From contig JBQCIO010000339.1 of assembly GCA_051953655.1 (NCBI GenBank), forward strand, positions 1-18,170: a stretch of 18,170 nucleotides of DNA. Direction: 5' to 3'. This DNA comes from JBQCHF01 sp051953655. GTDB taxonomy: Bacteria > Actinomycetota > Actinomycetes > Motilibacterales > Motilibacteraceae. Shown here in pieces: positions 1 through 6,457 of this stretch. Each line of letters starts with the position of its first letter. The first letter of the stretch is position 1. Position numbers and translations under genes: made by a program. The notes beneath the pieces are model-generated. The model saw only the letters and a list, made by a program, of their open reading frames with translations. It was not told the origin of the DNA and did no database searches.

Positions 1-753
1 ACCTCCCGTCCCGCTGCCGCCGGCACGGCTCCTGCCGGCGAGGGCGAGCCGGCCGGCAGCCGCACCGCGCTGGTGCGGCGGGCTCGCAAGACCGCCAGGC
101 TCCTGGCCGGCCGCTATCCCGACGCCCACTGCGAGCTCGACTTCACCGACCCGCTGCAGCTCCTGGTGGCCACCGTGCTCTCGGCGCAGACCACCGACGT
201 GCGGGTCAACATGGTCACCCCGGTCCTGTTCGCGAAGTACCGCACGGCGGCCGACTACGCCGCCGCCGACCGCACCGAGCTCGAGACGATCATCCAGTCC
301 ACCGGCTTCTACCGCGCCAAGGCCAACAGCGTCATCACGTTGGGGCAGGCGCTGTGCGAGCGCTACGGCGGCGAGGTCCCGCCCCGGCTGGAGGACCTCG
401 TCACGCTCCCCGGCGTGGGGCGCAAGACCGCCAACGTCGTGCTCGGCAACGCCTTCGGCGTGCCCGGCATCACGGTGGACACCCACTTCGGCCGGCTCGC
501 CCGGCGCTTCGGCTGGTCGACGTCGCAGGACCCGGTGCAGGTGGAGGCCGACGTCGCCGCGCTGTTCCCCGCCAAGGACTGGACCCAGCTCTCGCACCTG
601 CTCATCTGGCACGGGCGGCGCACCTGCCACGCCCGCAAGCCGGCCTGCGGTGCCTGCCCCATCGCCTCGCTGTGCCCGGCCTACGGCGAGGGCGAGACCG
701 ACCCGGAGAAGGCGCGCACGCTGCTCAAGTACGAGCTGGCCGAGACGGGCTGA
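1..753 (+). CDS. nth: Endonuclease III, DNA glycosylase/AP lyase (5' end outside window)
   Basis: Base-excision repair glycosylase with AP-lyase activity on oxidised pyrimidines. Numbering from the internal GTG at 73 (226 residues): the helix-hairpin-helix LPGVGRKTANVV lies at about 112-123 with catalytic Lys118. The catalytic Asp136 is in VDTHFGR. Four cysteines (185, 192, 195, 201) in C-x6-C-x2-C-x5-C spacing form the [4Fe-4S] site near the C-terminus. The frame stays open to base 1. The GTG at 73 has no visible Shine-Dalgarno, and the residues just before it (RTALVRRARK) resemble the N-terminus of mycobacterial Nth as I recall it. The true start is therefore probably upstream of the window. 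It is the first visible gene of the nth-tlpA-NUDIX-marP run, and the next gene begins 2 nt after its stop. The family call is secure; only the start is uncertain. Confidence 0.95.
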   Translation, partial: TSRPAAAGTAPAGEGEPAGSRTALVRRARKTARLLAGRYPDAHCELDFTDPLQLLVATVLSAQTTDVRVNMVTPVLFAKYRTAADYAAADRTELETIIQSTGFYRAKANSVITLGQALCERYGGEVPPRLEDLVTLPGVGRKTANVVLGNAFGVPGITVDTHFGRLARRFGWSTSQDPVQVEADVAALFPAKDWTQLSHLLIWHGRRTCHARKPACGACPIASLCPAYGEGETDPEKARTLLKYELAETG

Positions 754-755
754 GC

Positions 756-1457
756 GTGCCCACCCTCGCGCGGGCCGGCCGCCCGCACCGGCGCGGGGGG
801 CGCCGCACGCTGCCCGCACGTTCCCTGTCGCCGGCCGCCCTGCTGTCGGCCACCCTGCTGTCGGCCGCGCTGCTGGCGCTGACCGGCTGCGCAACCTCCG
901 GGGGCTCGGTCGGTGCCGGCCCCTCCGCCGGTGCCACCCTCCTGCCGCCCCTCACGCCCGACCCCGCCGCCGTGACGGCCGCCGGGCTCGCCCCCTGCCC
1001 GGCCACGACGTCGGCCGCCCCGGTGGCCGACGGCCTCCCCGACCTCACCCTGCCGTGCCTCGGCGACGGCCCCGCCGTGCGGCTGTCGGACCTGCGCGGC
1101 ACCCCCACCGTGCTCAACGTCTGGGGCCAGTGGTGCGGGCCGTGCCGGGAGGAGGCGCCGCACTTCCAGGCGCTGCACGCCGCGGCCGGGGACAAGGTCC
1201 GGGTGCTCGGCGTCGACTTCGACGACGACCCCACCGCCGCGCTGCGCTTCGCCGCGTCGCTGGGCCTGAAGTACCCGAGCCTCATGGACCAGGACGGCGC
1301 CCTCAAGGTGCCGTTCCGGATCCTGGGTGCCCGCGGGCTGCCGCTCACCTACTTCGTCGACGCCCAGGGCAAGGTCGTCGGGCAGAAGGTCGGCCCGGTC
1401 AAGGACGAGGCCGAGCTGAGGTCGCTGGTGCAGCGCTACCTGGGGGTGAGCGTGTGA
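756..1457 (+). CDS. TlpA/ResA-like thioredoxin lipoprotein
   Basis: Predicted membrane-anchored thiol-disulfide oxidoreductase acting outside the cytoplasmic membrane, 233 residues from a GTG start. The N-terminus has an Arg-rich n-region and a hydrophobic stretch at about 27-43. A lipobox LTGC follows with lipidated Cys45, then a Ser/Gly/Ala-rich linker. The thioredoxin fold starts near residue 95. The active site is WCGPC (Cys127, Cys130) in VWGQWCGPCREEAP. The cis-proline is Pro196 in RGLPLTYF. This AhpC/TSA-Redoxin arrangement is typical of TlpA, ResA and CcmG proteins. It starts 2 nt after the nth stop, and its stop overlaps the NUDIX start as GTGA. The position matches M. tuberculosis Rv3673c. 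The substrate is not visible; no cytochrome c maturation gene is nearby. The signal sequence contains a 15-bp tandem duplication (839-866). Confidence 0.9.
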   Translation: MPTLARAGRPHRRGGRRTLPARSLSPAALLSATLLSAALLALTGCATSGGSVGAGPSAGATLLPPLTPDPAAVTAAGLAPCPATTSAAPVADGLPDLTLPCLGDGPAVRLSDLRGTPTVLNVWGQWCGPCREEAPHFQALHAAAGDKVRVLGVDFDDDPTAALRFAASLGLKYPSLMDQDGALKVPFRILGARGLPLTYFVDAQGKVVGQKVGPVKDEAELRSLVQRYLGVSV

Positions 1458-2128
1458 GCGGCCCGCCGATGCTGCCCCGGGCCGAGCTGCCCGGTTGGCT
1501 GCACCCGGTCGCCGACGTCGCCGCCGGGGTCCGACCGGAGCAGCTCAGCCGCTTCCTCCCTCCGGAGGAGGGCGGCCGCGACAGCGCGGTGCTCATGCTG
1601 TTCGGGGAGAGCGAGAAGGGGCCAGACCTGCTGCTCATCGAGCGCGCGCACGACCTGCGCAGCCACGCCGGCCAGCCGGCCTTCCCCGGCGGCGCCCTGG
1701 ACCCCGACGACGACGGCCCGGTGGCCGCGGCGCTGCGCGAGGCCGTCGAGGAGACCGGGCTCGACCCGGCCGGCGTCGCCGCGTTCGGCACGCTGCCGGC
1801 GCTGTTCCTGCCGCCGAGCGGCTTCGTCGTCACCCCGGTGCTCGGCTGGTGGCGGGACCCGTCCCCCGTGGGCGTCGTCGACCCGGGCGAGGTGGCCTCG
1901 GTGCACCGGGTGCCGGTGGCCGACCTGGTCGACCCCGCCAACCGGGTGCGCGTGCGCCACCCCTCCGGCTACGTCGGGCCCGGGTTCACCGTGAGCGGGC
2001 TGCTGGTGTGGGGCTTCACCGCCGGGCTCATCGACCGCGTGTTCCGGCTGGCCGGCTGGGAGCGTCCCTGGGACACCGAGCGGTGGGCGGACCTGCCCAA
2101 CGTCGTCGACCGGCCGGCCGCCTCGTGA
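1454..2128 (+). CDS. NUDIX hydrolase, CoA pyrophosphatase (NudL/YeaB) type
   Basis: Predicted Mg2+-dependent diphosphatase of 224 residues, most like the CoA pyrophosphatase subgroup. The subgroup pattern LLLIERAHDLRSHAGQPAFP followed by GG (59-80) runs directly into the Nudix box. The box core REAVEETGL is at 95-103, with metal-binding Glu99 and Glu100. The first acidic position of the box is filled by the Asp85-87 run, with slightly altered spacing; this is also seen in E. coli NudL as I recall it. The likely reaction is CoA to 4'-phosphopantetheine plus 3',5'-ADP, but the substrate cannot be proven from sequence. The GTG start overlaps the upstream stop by 4 nt, and the stop overlaps the marP start in the same way, so translational coupling is likely. 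It corresponds to Rv3672c in the mycobacterial block. An unspecific nucleoside-diphosphate hydrolase is the main alternative. Confidence 0.88.
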   Translation: MSGPPMLPRAELPGWLHPVADVAAGVRPEQLSRFLPPEEGGRDSAVLMLFGESEKGPDLLLIERAHDLRSHAGQPAFPGGALDPDDDGPVAAALREAVEETGLDPAGVAAFGTLPALFLPPSGFVVTPVLGWWRDPSPVGVVDPGEVASVHRVPVADLVDPANRVRVRHPSGYVGPGFTVSGLLVWGFTAGLIDRVFRLAGWERPWDTERWADLPNVVDRPAAS

Positions 2129-3321
2129 TCGCCGGGCTGAGCGGGCTGGACCTGCTGCTGGTGCTCGTGTGCGCCGCCTTCGCGGTCTCCGGCTTCCGTC
2201 AGGGCTTCCTGGTCGGGCTGCTGTCCTTCGCCGGCTTCCTCGGCGGCGGCATCGTCGGCATGCTCGTGGCTCCCCACCTGGTCCAGCGCTTCGACCCGGG
2301 CATCACCCAGGTCGTCGTCGCGGTCGCGGTGGTGGTCGGCCTGGCCACGGTGGGGCAGGTGCTGCTGGCCATGCTGGCCGGCTCGCTGCGCTCCGCGCTG
2401 CGCTGGCACCCCGCGCGGGTGGTCGACTCGGTGGCCGGCGCCGCGCTCAGCGTGGTCTCGGTGCTGCTCGTCGCCTGGTTCGTCGCCTCGGCGCTGCGCC
2501 AGGCGCCGGTCCCGGCCATCTCCGCCCAGGTCCGCGAGTCGCGGATCCTGGCCCAGGTCGACGCGGTCATGCCCGAGGACGCCCGCACCCTGTTCGGCTC
2601 GTTCAAGACGGTGCTGGGCGACAGCGGCTTCCCGCAGGTCTTCGGCGGCCTGGCGCCCGAGCGGATCGCCCCGGTGGCCCCGCCCGACAGTGCGGTGGTG
2701 AAGACCGCCGCCATCACCCGCGCCGGCCGGAGCGTGGTGAAGATCGTGGGCGATGCCCGCTCCTGCTCGCGCACCATCGAGGGCAGCGGCTTCGTCTTCG
2801 CCCCGCAGCACGTCATGACCAACGCCCACGTCGTCGCCGGGGTGCGACGCCCCAGCGTGCAGGTCGGCGGCGTCGGGCCCAGCTACGACGCCCGGGTGGT
2901 CGCCTACGACCCGCGCCGCGACCTCGCCGTCCTCTACGTCCCGGACCTCGAGGCGCCCGCCCTCGCCTTCCAGACCGGCGCCTCCCGCGGCGACCAGGGC
3001 GTCGTCGCCGGCTTCCCCCGCGGCGGCCCCTACCGCCTCGACGCCGCCCGCGTGCGCGAGCAGATCAAGGCCCGGGGCCCGGACATCTACAACTCCACGC
3101 AGGTCACCCGCGACGTCCTCTCCCTCTACGCCGCGATCCAGCCGGGCAACTCCGGCGGGCCGCTGCTCTCACCTAAGGGCGAGGTCTACGGCGTGGTCTT
3201 CGCCAAGAGCCTGGACGACCCGGACACCGGCTACGCCCTCACGGTGTCCGAGGCGCGCGGGCTAGCCCAGCAGGCGGCGTCGGCGACCGCGCGGGTGGAC
3301 ACGCAGGGGTGCGCGGCGTAG
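2125..3321 (+). CDS. marP: MarP-type membrane-anchored periplasmic serine protease
   Basis: A 398-residue protein: an N-terminal CvpA-like domain with about four membrane helices (about 5-23, 28-50, 62-85, 103-125), a linker, then a trypsin-like protease outside the membrane. The triad is visible as His235 (TNAHVVAG), Asp266 (RRDLAVLYV) and Ser343 (GNSGGPLL). Cys214 and Cys396 sit where M. tuberculosis MarP (Rv3671c, 397 aa) has its activity-controlling disulfide, as I recall. In mycobacteria MarP supports acid resistance and cleaves the peptidoglycan hydrolase RipA; the same role here is inference. The start is a GTG overlapping the NUDIX stop (GTGA). It is the last gene of the run, and a long hairpin follows about 140 bp downstream. 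Length, domain order, triad positions and gene context all agree, so this is likely an ortholog. Confidence 0.93.
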   Translation: MIAGLSGLDLLLVLVCAAFAVSGFRQGFLVGLLSFAGFLGGGIVGMLVAPHLVQRFDPGITQVVVAVAVVVGLATVGQVLLAMLAGSLRSALRWHPARVVDSVAGAALSVVSVLLVAWFVASALRQAPVPAISAQVRESRILAQVDAVMPEDARTLFGSFKTVLGDSGFPQVFGGLAPERIAPVAPPDSAVVKTAAITRAGRSVVKIVGDARSCSRTIEGSGFVFAPQHVMTNAHVVAGVRRPSVQVGGVGPSYDARVVAYDPRRDLAVLYVPDLEAPALAFQTGASRGDQGVVAGFPRGGPYRLDAARVREQIKARGPDIYNSTQVTRDVLSLYAAIQPGNSGGPLLSPKGEVYGVVFAKSLDDPDTGYALTVSEARGLAQQAASATARVDTQGCAA

Positions 3322-3394
3322 GTACCCGTCGTGGGACGCGGCCTCCGCCCGTTCTCGTTCCGTCGGGCGCTCGCGGCTCGGTGAGGCAAGGTCG

Positions 3395-3410
3395 AAGGCG
3401 CTGGTGACGG
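3395..3410 (+). repeat. Short dispersed element, copy 1
   Basis: AAGGCGCTGGTGACGG lies in the gap after marP and differs by one base from the copy at 8461-8476. It is too short to call a mobile element; it may be the core of a dispersed intergenic repeat. Confidence 0.35.
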
Positions 3411-3460
3411 GAGGAGTCCCGCTCAGGGCTGCGTCCCGCTGCCGGCCTGCGGTTGCCCTT

Positions 3461-3504
3461 ACGTCCGAGGAACCGAGGGCTATAGGCCACGCTTCTTCGG
3501 ACGT
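3461..3504. terminator. Hairpin terminator between convergent marP and hydrolase genes
   Basis: Left arm 3461-3472 (ACGTCCGAGGAA) pairs with right arm 3493-3504 (TTCTTCGGACGT): 12 pairs including one G-T wobble, with a 20-nt loop. Beyond a one-base bulge the stem continues as CCCT/AGGG. No clean U tract follows on either strand, which is common in high-GC actinobacteria. Its place in the 245-bp gap between marP (ends 3321) and the minus-strand hydrolase (ends 3567) suits a bidirectional terminator. The rest of the gap holds one copy of a short element also present near 8461, and no gene that I can support. Confidence 0.65.
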
Positions 3505-3566
3505 TGAGGGTGCGGGGCCCCTTACGCGACGACGACGAGAAGAAGCTGCGCGCCAGCAACCGGACC

Positions 3567-4496
3567 TCACCGCCCGTCCTCCCCCAGCCACCGCAGCAGC
3601 TGCCCGCTCACCGCCTCCGGGTCCTCCTCGTGCGGGAAGTGGCCGACGCCGGGGAGCAGCTGCCAGCGGTAGGGGCCGTCGACGTAGTGGCTCGAGCCCT
3701 GCGCGGAGCCGGGCAGCAGGGCGCGGTCCAGGGCGCCGTGCAGCTGCAGCACCGGCACGGTGATCGGCGTCTTCATCGCCCGGTGGTAGCGGATGCCGTC
3801 GCCGCGGGGCACCGAGCGGACCGCCCAGCGCCAGCCCTCCATCGAGCAGTGGGCGGTGCCGGGCACCTGGATGGAGGTGCGGTAGTGGCGGGCCGACTCC
3901 GGGTCCGGCCAGCCCGTGGCCGACCAGGCGCGCAGCATCCGCTCCACCAGGGCGCCGTCGTCGGCGACGAGCTGGCGCTCGGGCAGCATCGGGCGCTGGA
4001 AGCCGAGGATGTGCCGGCTGGCGAGCAGCTGGGTCCGGGAGGTGAGCAGCGCGGTGCGCATCCGGCGCGGGTGCGGGGACGAGACGACGCCCACCCGTCG
4101 GACCACGCCGGGCTGCAGCGCGGCCAGGGTCCAGGCGACGGCCCCGCCCCAGTCGTGCCCCACCACGGCGGCGTCGCGCGCGCCGAGGCTGCGGACCACG
4201 CCGGCGACGTCGCCGGCCAGCGTGGGCAGGTCGTAGCCGCGCGGCGGCTTGTCGCTGCCGCCGTAGCCGCGCAGGTCCAGGGCGGCGGCGCGGTAGCCGG
4301 CGTCGGCCAGCGCCACCAGCTGGTGCCGCCACGCCCACCAGTCGCCCGGGAAGCCGTGCAGGAGGACGACCAGCGGCCCCTCGCCGAGCTCGGCCACGTG
4401 GAACCGGGCGCCGTTGGCGGCCACCATCCGGTGCTCCCACGGCCCCGGCTCGAGCACGGCGGAGGCGTCGACGGGCACCTCGGGCACGGCGGGCAT
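3567..4496 (-). CDS. ephE: Alpha/beta hydrolase, EphE-like epoxide hydrolase
   Basis: A 309-residue alpha/beta hydrolase-fold protein. The oxyanion-hole motif HGFPGDWWAW is at 47-56. The nucleophile elbow GHDWGG has Asp115, and an Asp nucleophile is typical of epoxide hydrolases and haloalkane dehalogenases. Asp257 (HGALDRALLP) is the likely acid and His286 (GVGHFPHEE) the base. Tyr205 and Tyr237 in the cap region are candidates for the ring-opening tyrosines of epoxide hydrolases. The ATG at 4494-4496 has a GAGAAGG ribosome site upstream. It is convergent with marP and follows the holin-family gene, as ephE (Rv3670) and Rv3669 do in M. tuberculosis. The substrate is unknown. A dehalogenase is possible, but the tyrosine pair and synteny favour epoxide hydrolase. 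The symbol is given by synteny only. Confidence 0.8.
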   Translation of the reverse strand: MPAVPEVPVDASAVLEPGPWEHRMVAANGARFHVAELGEGPLVVLLHGFPGDWWAWRHQLVALADAGYRAAALDLRGYGGSDKPPRGYDLPTLAGDVAGVVRSLGARDAAVVGHDWGGAVAWTLAALQPGVVRRVGVVSSPHPRRMRTALLTSRTQLLASRHILGFQRPMLPERQLVADDGALVERMLRAWSATGWPDPESARHYRTSIQVPGTAHCSMEGWRWAVRSVPRGDGIRYHRAMKTPITVPVLQLHGALDRALLPGSAQGSSHYVDGPYRWQLLPGVGHFPHEEDPEAVSGQLLRWLGEDGR

Positions 4497-4511
4497 GGCG
4501 CGACCTTCTCA

Positions 4512-4532
4512 CGCGGGGCGAGCCGCCCCGCG
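4512..4532 (-). terminator. Hairpin between holin-family gene and hydrolase gene
   Basis: A perfect 8-bp inverted repeat, CGCGGGGC (4512-4519) and GCCCCGCG (4525-4532), with a 5-nt loop. It lies directly after the holin-family stop (4541-4543) and just ahead of the ribosome site of the downstream hydrolase. There is no U tract. It could stop transcription, attenuate it, or protect the upstream transcript's 3' end. Confidence 0.45.
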
Positions 4533-4540
4533 CCACCGGA

Positions 4541-5014
4541 CTACTTCTGGCGCTTGAGCACCGCGATGGTCCGCTTGGTGGTGGCGATGGTCTGCTCCGG
4601 CGGGCTGACCTTCTTCACCGACCGGAGCCCGATCATGGCGAGCAGTCCGGCGAGCAGCAGGTAGGCGCCGCCGACGATGAGGAACGCCCAGCCGGGCGCC
4701 AGGCCCAGCGCGCTGATGCCGTAGGCGAGGGCGATGGTCAGGACGATCGAGGCCAGCAGTGCGAGGTAGCCGGCCGCGCCGAACATGCCGCCGCCCACGC
4801 CGGCGCGCTTGACGTCGTCGCGCAGCTCGGCCTTGGCCAGCTCGATCTCCGACCGGACCAGCGTGGACAGGTCGCGGCTCATGCTGGTGACCAGCTGCCC
4901 GAGGCTCGGCTCGGCCCCGAACGCGGTCGGCCCGGTGGCCAGCGGGCGTCCGGTCGACCCGCTGGGGATGGGCTGCGCGGGGGTCGGTGACGGCGTGGGC
5001 GCGGCGTGCGACAT
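4541..5014 (-). CDS. Phage-holin-family (PF07332-type) small membrane protein
   Basis: A 157-residue protein with a Pro/Thr/Ser-rich N-terminus (1-35) and an amphipathic charged helix (LVRSEIELAKAELRDDVKRA, 52-71). Two membrane helices follow at about 79-101 and 106-130, then a short basic tail ending KRTIAVLKRQK. The charged helix followed by a GGG-rich entry into the first membrane segment is typical of the actinobacterial putative holin superfamily (DUF1469/PF07332). Members are chromosomal housekeeping-type proteins, and no phage genes are nearby, so lysis is not implied. I chose the ATG at 5012-5014 because GGAGG lies 8 nt upstream; a longer frame to 5065 has no ribosome site. It matches Rv3669 by position. 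Function unknown. Confidence 0.85.
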   Translation of the reverse strand: MSHAAPTPSPTPAQPIPSGSTGRPLATGPTAFGAEPSLGQLVTSMSRDLSTLVRSEIELAKAELRDDVKRAGVGGGMFGAAGYLALLASIVLTIALAYGISALGLAPGWAFLIVGGAYLLLAGLLAMIGLRSVKKVSPPEQTIATTKRTIAVLKRQK

Positions 5015-5044
5015 GCGCGGGTCCTCCAGCTGATGGCTCGGTGC

Positions 5045-5063
5045 GGACCGTGCAGGGCGGTCC
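5045..5063 (-). promoter_or_regulatory. Hairpin in the holin-gene leader
   Basis: GGACCG (5045-5050) and CGGTCC (5058-5063) form a perfect 6-bp stem with a 7-nt loop. It sits between the nhaA stop and the holin-family start, just downstream (minus strand) of a motif duplicated ahead of nhaA. It may be an attenuator, an intercistronic processing site or a weak terminator; the sequence does not decide. Confidence 0.3.
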
Positions 5064-5083
5064 ACCGGTCGGTCGTGCAGCTC

Positions 5084-6403
5084 CTACGGACGGTCGGTCT
5101 CCCGGCCGCCCTGATCGCCAGTCTGCCCGTCCGTGGCCCGCTGGTACACGTCGGGTACGCCGTCGGCGTCGAGGTCCGCGTCCTCCGCCGCGGCGAGCAC
5201 GCGGTAGTGCCGGTTGCGCCGGCGCAGCAGCACCGTGGCCAGCACGGCCGCCAGGACCGAGCCGACGAGGATGCCCGCCTTCACGTGCTCCGCGCGGCCC
5301 GGCTGGTCGTCGAAGGCGAGCTCGGCGATGAGCAGGGACACGGTGAACCCGATCCCGGACAGCACCGCGACGCCGAACAGGTCGCCCCACGACAGGGCGG
5401 GGTCCAGCTCGGCCCGGGTGAACCGCGCGGTCAGCCAGGTGCCCCCGAAGACGCCCACCGCCTTGCCGGCCACCAGTCCGGCCACGACGCCCACCGCCGC
5501 GAGGTCGCCGGCCGCGGAGCCGAACGCCTCGGCGGACAGGGCCACCCCGGCGGACAGCAGCGCGAACAGCGGCACGCACAGCCCGGCGCTGAGCGGGCGG
5601 AGCCGGTGCTCGAGACGCTCGGCCGGCGACTCGTGCTCGCCCGGGTCGTGCCGCACCCGGGTGAGCAGGCCCAGCGCCACGCCGGCCACGGTGGCGTGGA
5701 CGCCGCTGGCGTGCACCAGCGCCCACACCGCCAGGCCGAGCGGGACGTAGAGCCACCACGCGGAGACCCTGCGGCGCTGGGCCACGGCGTAGACCGCGAG
5801 CAGCGCCAGCGCCCCGAGCAGCGGCAGCACCGACAGCGAGCTGGTGAAGAACAGCGCGATGATCAGGATCGCGCCGAGGTCGTCGACGACGGCCAGCGTG
5901 AGCAGGAACGCGCGCAGCGGCGTCGGCAGCGACGGCGCGGCCACCGCCAGGACGGCCAGCGCGAAGGCGATGTCGGTGGCCGTGGGCACCGCCCATCCCG
6001 GCGCGGTGCCGTCCGCGCCGCGGGTGACGGCCAGGTAGACCAGCGCCGGCGCGACCATCCCGCCCAGCGCGGCGACCACCGGAAGGACCGCCTGGGCCGG
6101 GTTGCGCAACTGCCCCACGACCAGCTCGCGCTTGAGCTCGAGGCCGGCCACCAGGAAGAAGACGGCGAGCAGGCCGTCGGCGGCCCAGGCGGCCAGGTCG
6201 AGGTCGAGGTGCAGCGCGTGGGGACCGACGACGGTGGTCCGGACCTGCTCGTACGAGCCGCCGGCGAGGTTGGCCCACAGCAGGGCGACCACCGTGGCGC
6301 CGAGCAGCAGCGCCCCGCCGACCGTCTCGTCGCGCAGCGCGGAGAGCACGAAGGTGCGTTCGGTGAGCGGCAGCCGCTCGAGGAACCGGGGTCGGACGGC
6401 CAT
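5084..6403 (-). CDS. nhaA: NhaA-family Na+/H+ antiporter with acidic C-terminal tail
   Basis: An electrogenic sodium/proton antiporter of the cytoplasmic membrane, 439 residues against about 388 in E. coli NhaA. Signature residues are present. Asp144 in TATDIAFALAVL corresponds to E. coli Asp133. The pair Asp174-Asp175 in AVVDDLGAI corresponds to Asp163-Asp164 at the ion site. Lys313 in VAGKAVGVFGG corresponds to Lys300. The FFLVAGLELKRELVVGQL segment (82-99) is also typical. About 12 hydrophobic segments fill residues 20-395. The last ~40 residues form a hydrophilic tail with an acidic repeat, DADLDADGVPD (408-418), resembling a Ca2+-binding DxDxDG loop. The ATG at 6401-6403 has a strong GAGGAGGAG ribosome site. 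It lies 54 nt downstream of the ArsB/NhaD-type transporter and is probably co-transcribed with it. Confidence 0.93.
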   Translation of the reverse strand: MAVRPRFLERLPLTERTFVLSALRDETVGGALLLGATVVALLWANLAGGSYEQVRTTVVGPHALHLDLDLAAWAADGLLAVFFLVAGLELKRELVVGQLRNPAQAVLPVVAALGGMVAPALVYLAVTRGADGTAPGWAVPTATDIAFALAVLAVAAPSLPTPLRAFLLTLAVVDDLGAILIIALFFTSSLSVLPLLGALALLAVYAVAQRRRVSAWWLYVPLGLAVWALVHASGVHATVAGVALGLLTRVRHDPGEHESPAERLEHRLRPLSAGLCVPLFALLSAGVALSAEAFGSAAGDLAAVGVVAGLVAGKAVGVFGGTWLTARFTRAELDPALSWGDLFGVAVLSGIGFTVSLLIAELAFDDQPGRAEHVKAGILVGSVLAAVLATVLLRRRNRHYRVLAAAEDADLDADGVPDVYQRATDGQTGDQGGRETDRP

Positions 6404-6457
6404 GCGGGTCTCCTCCTCGGTGGTGCATCTCCTACGGGCGATCGTGGACTTTCTCGT

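Noticed and set aside
4541..5014. Prophage remnant suggested by the holin-family gene
   Set aside because: No other phage genes are present, and the gene sits in a conserved chromosomal block beside ephE as in mycobacteria.
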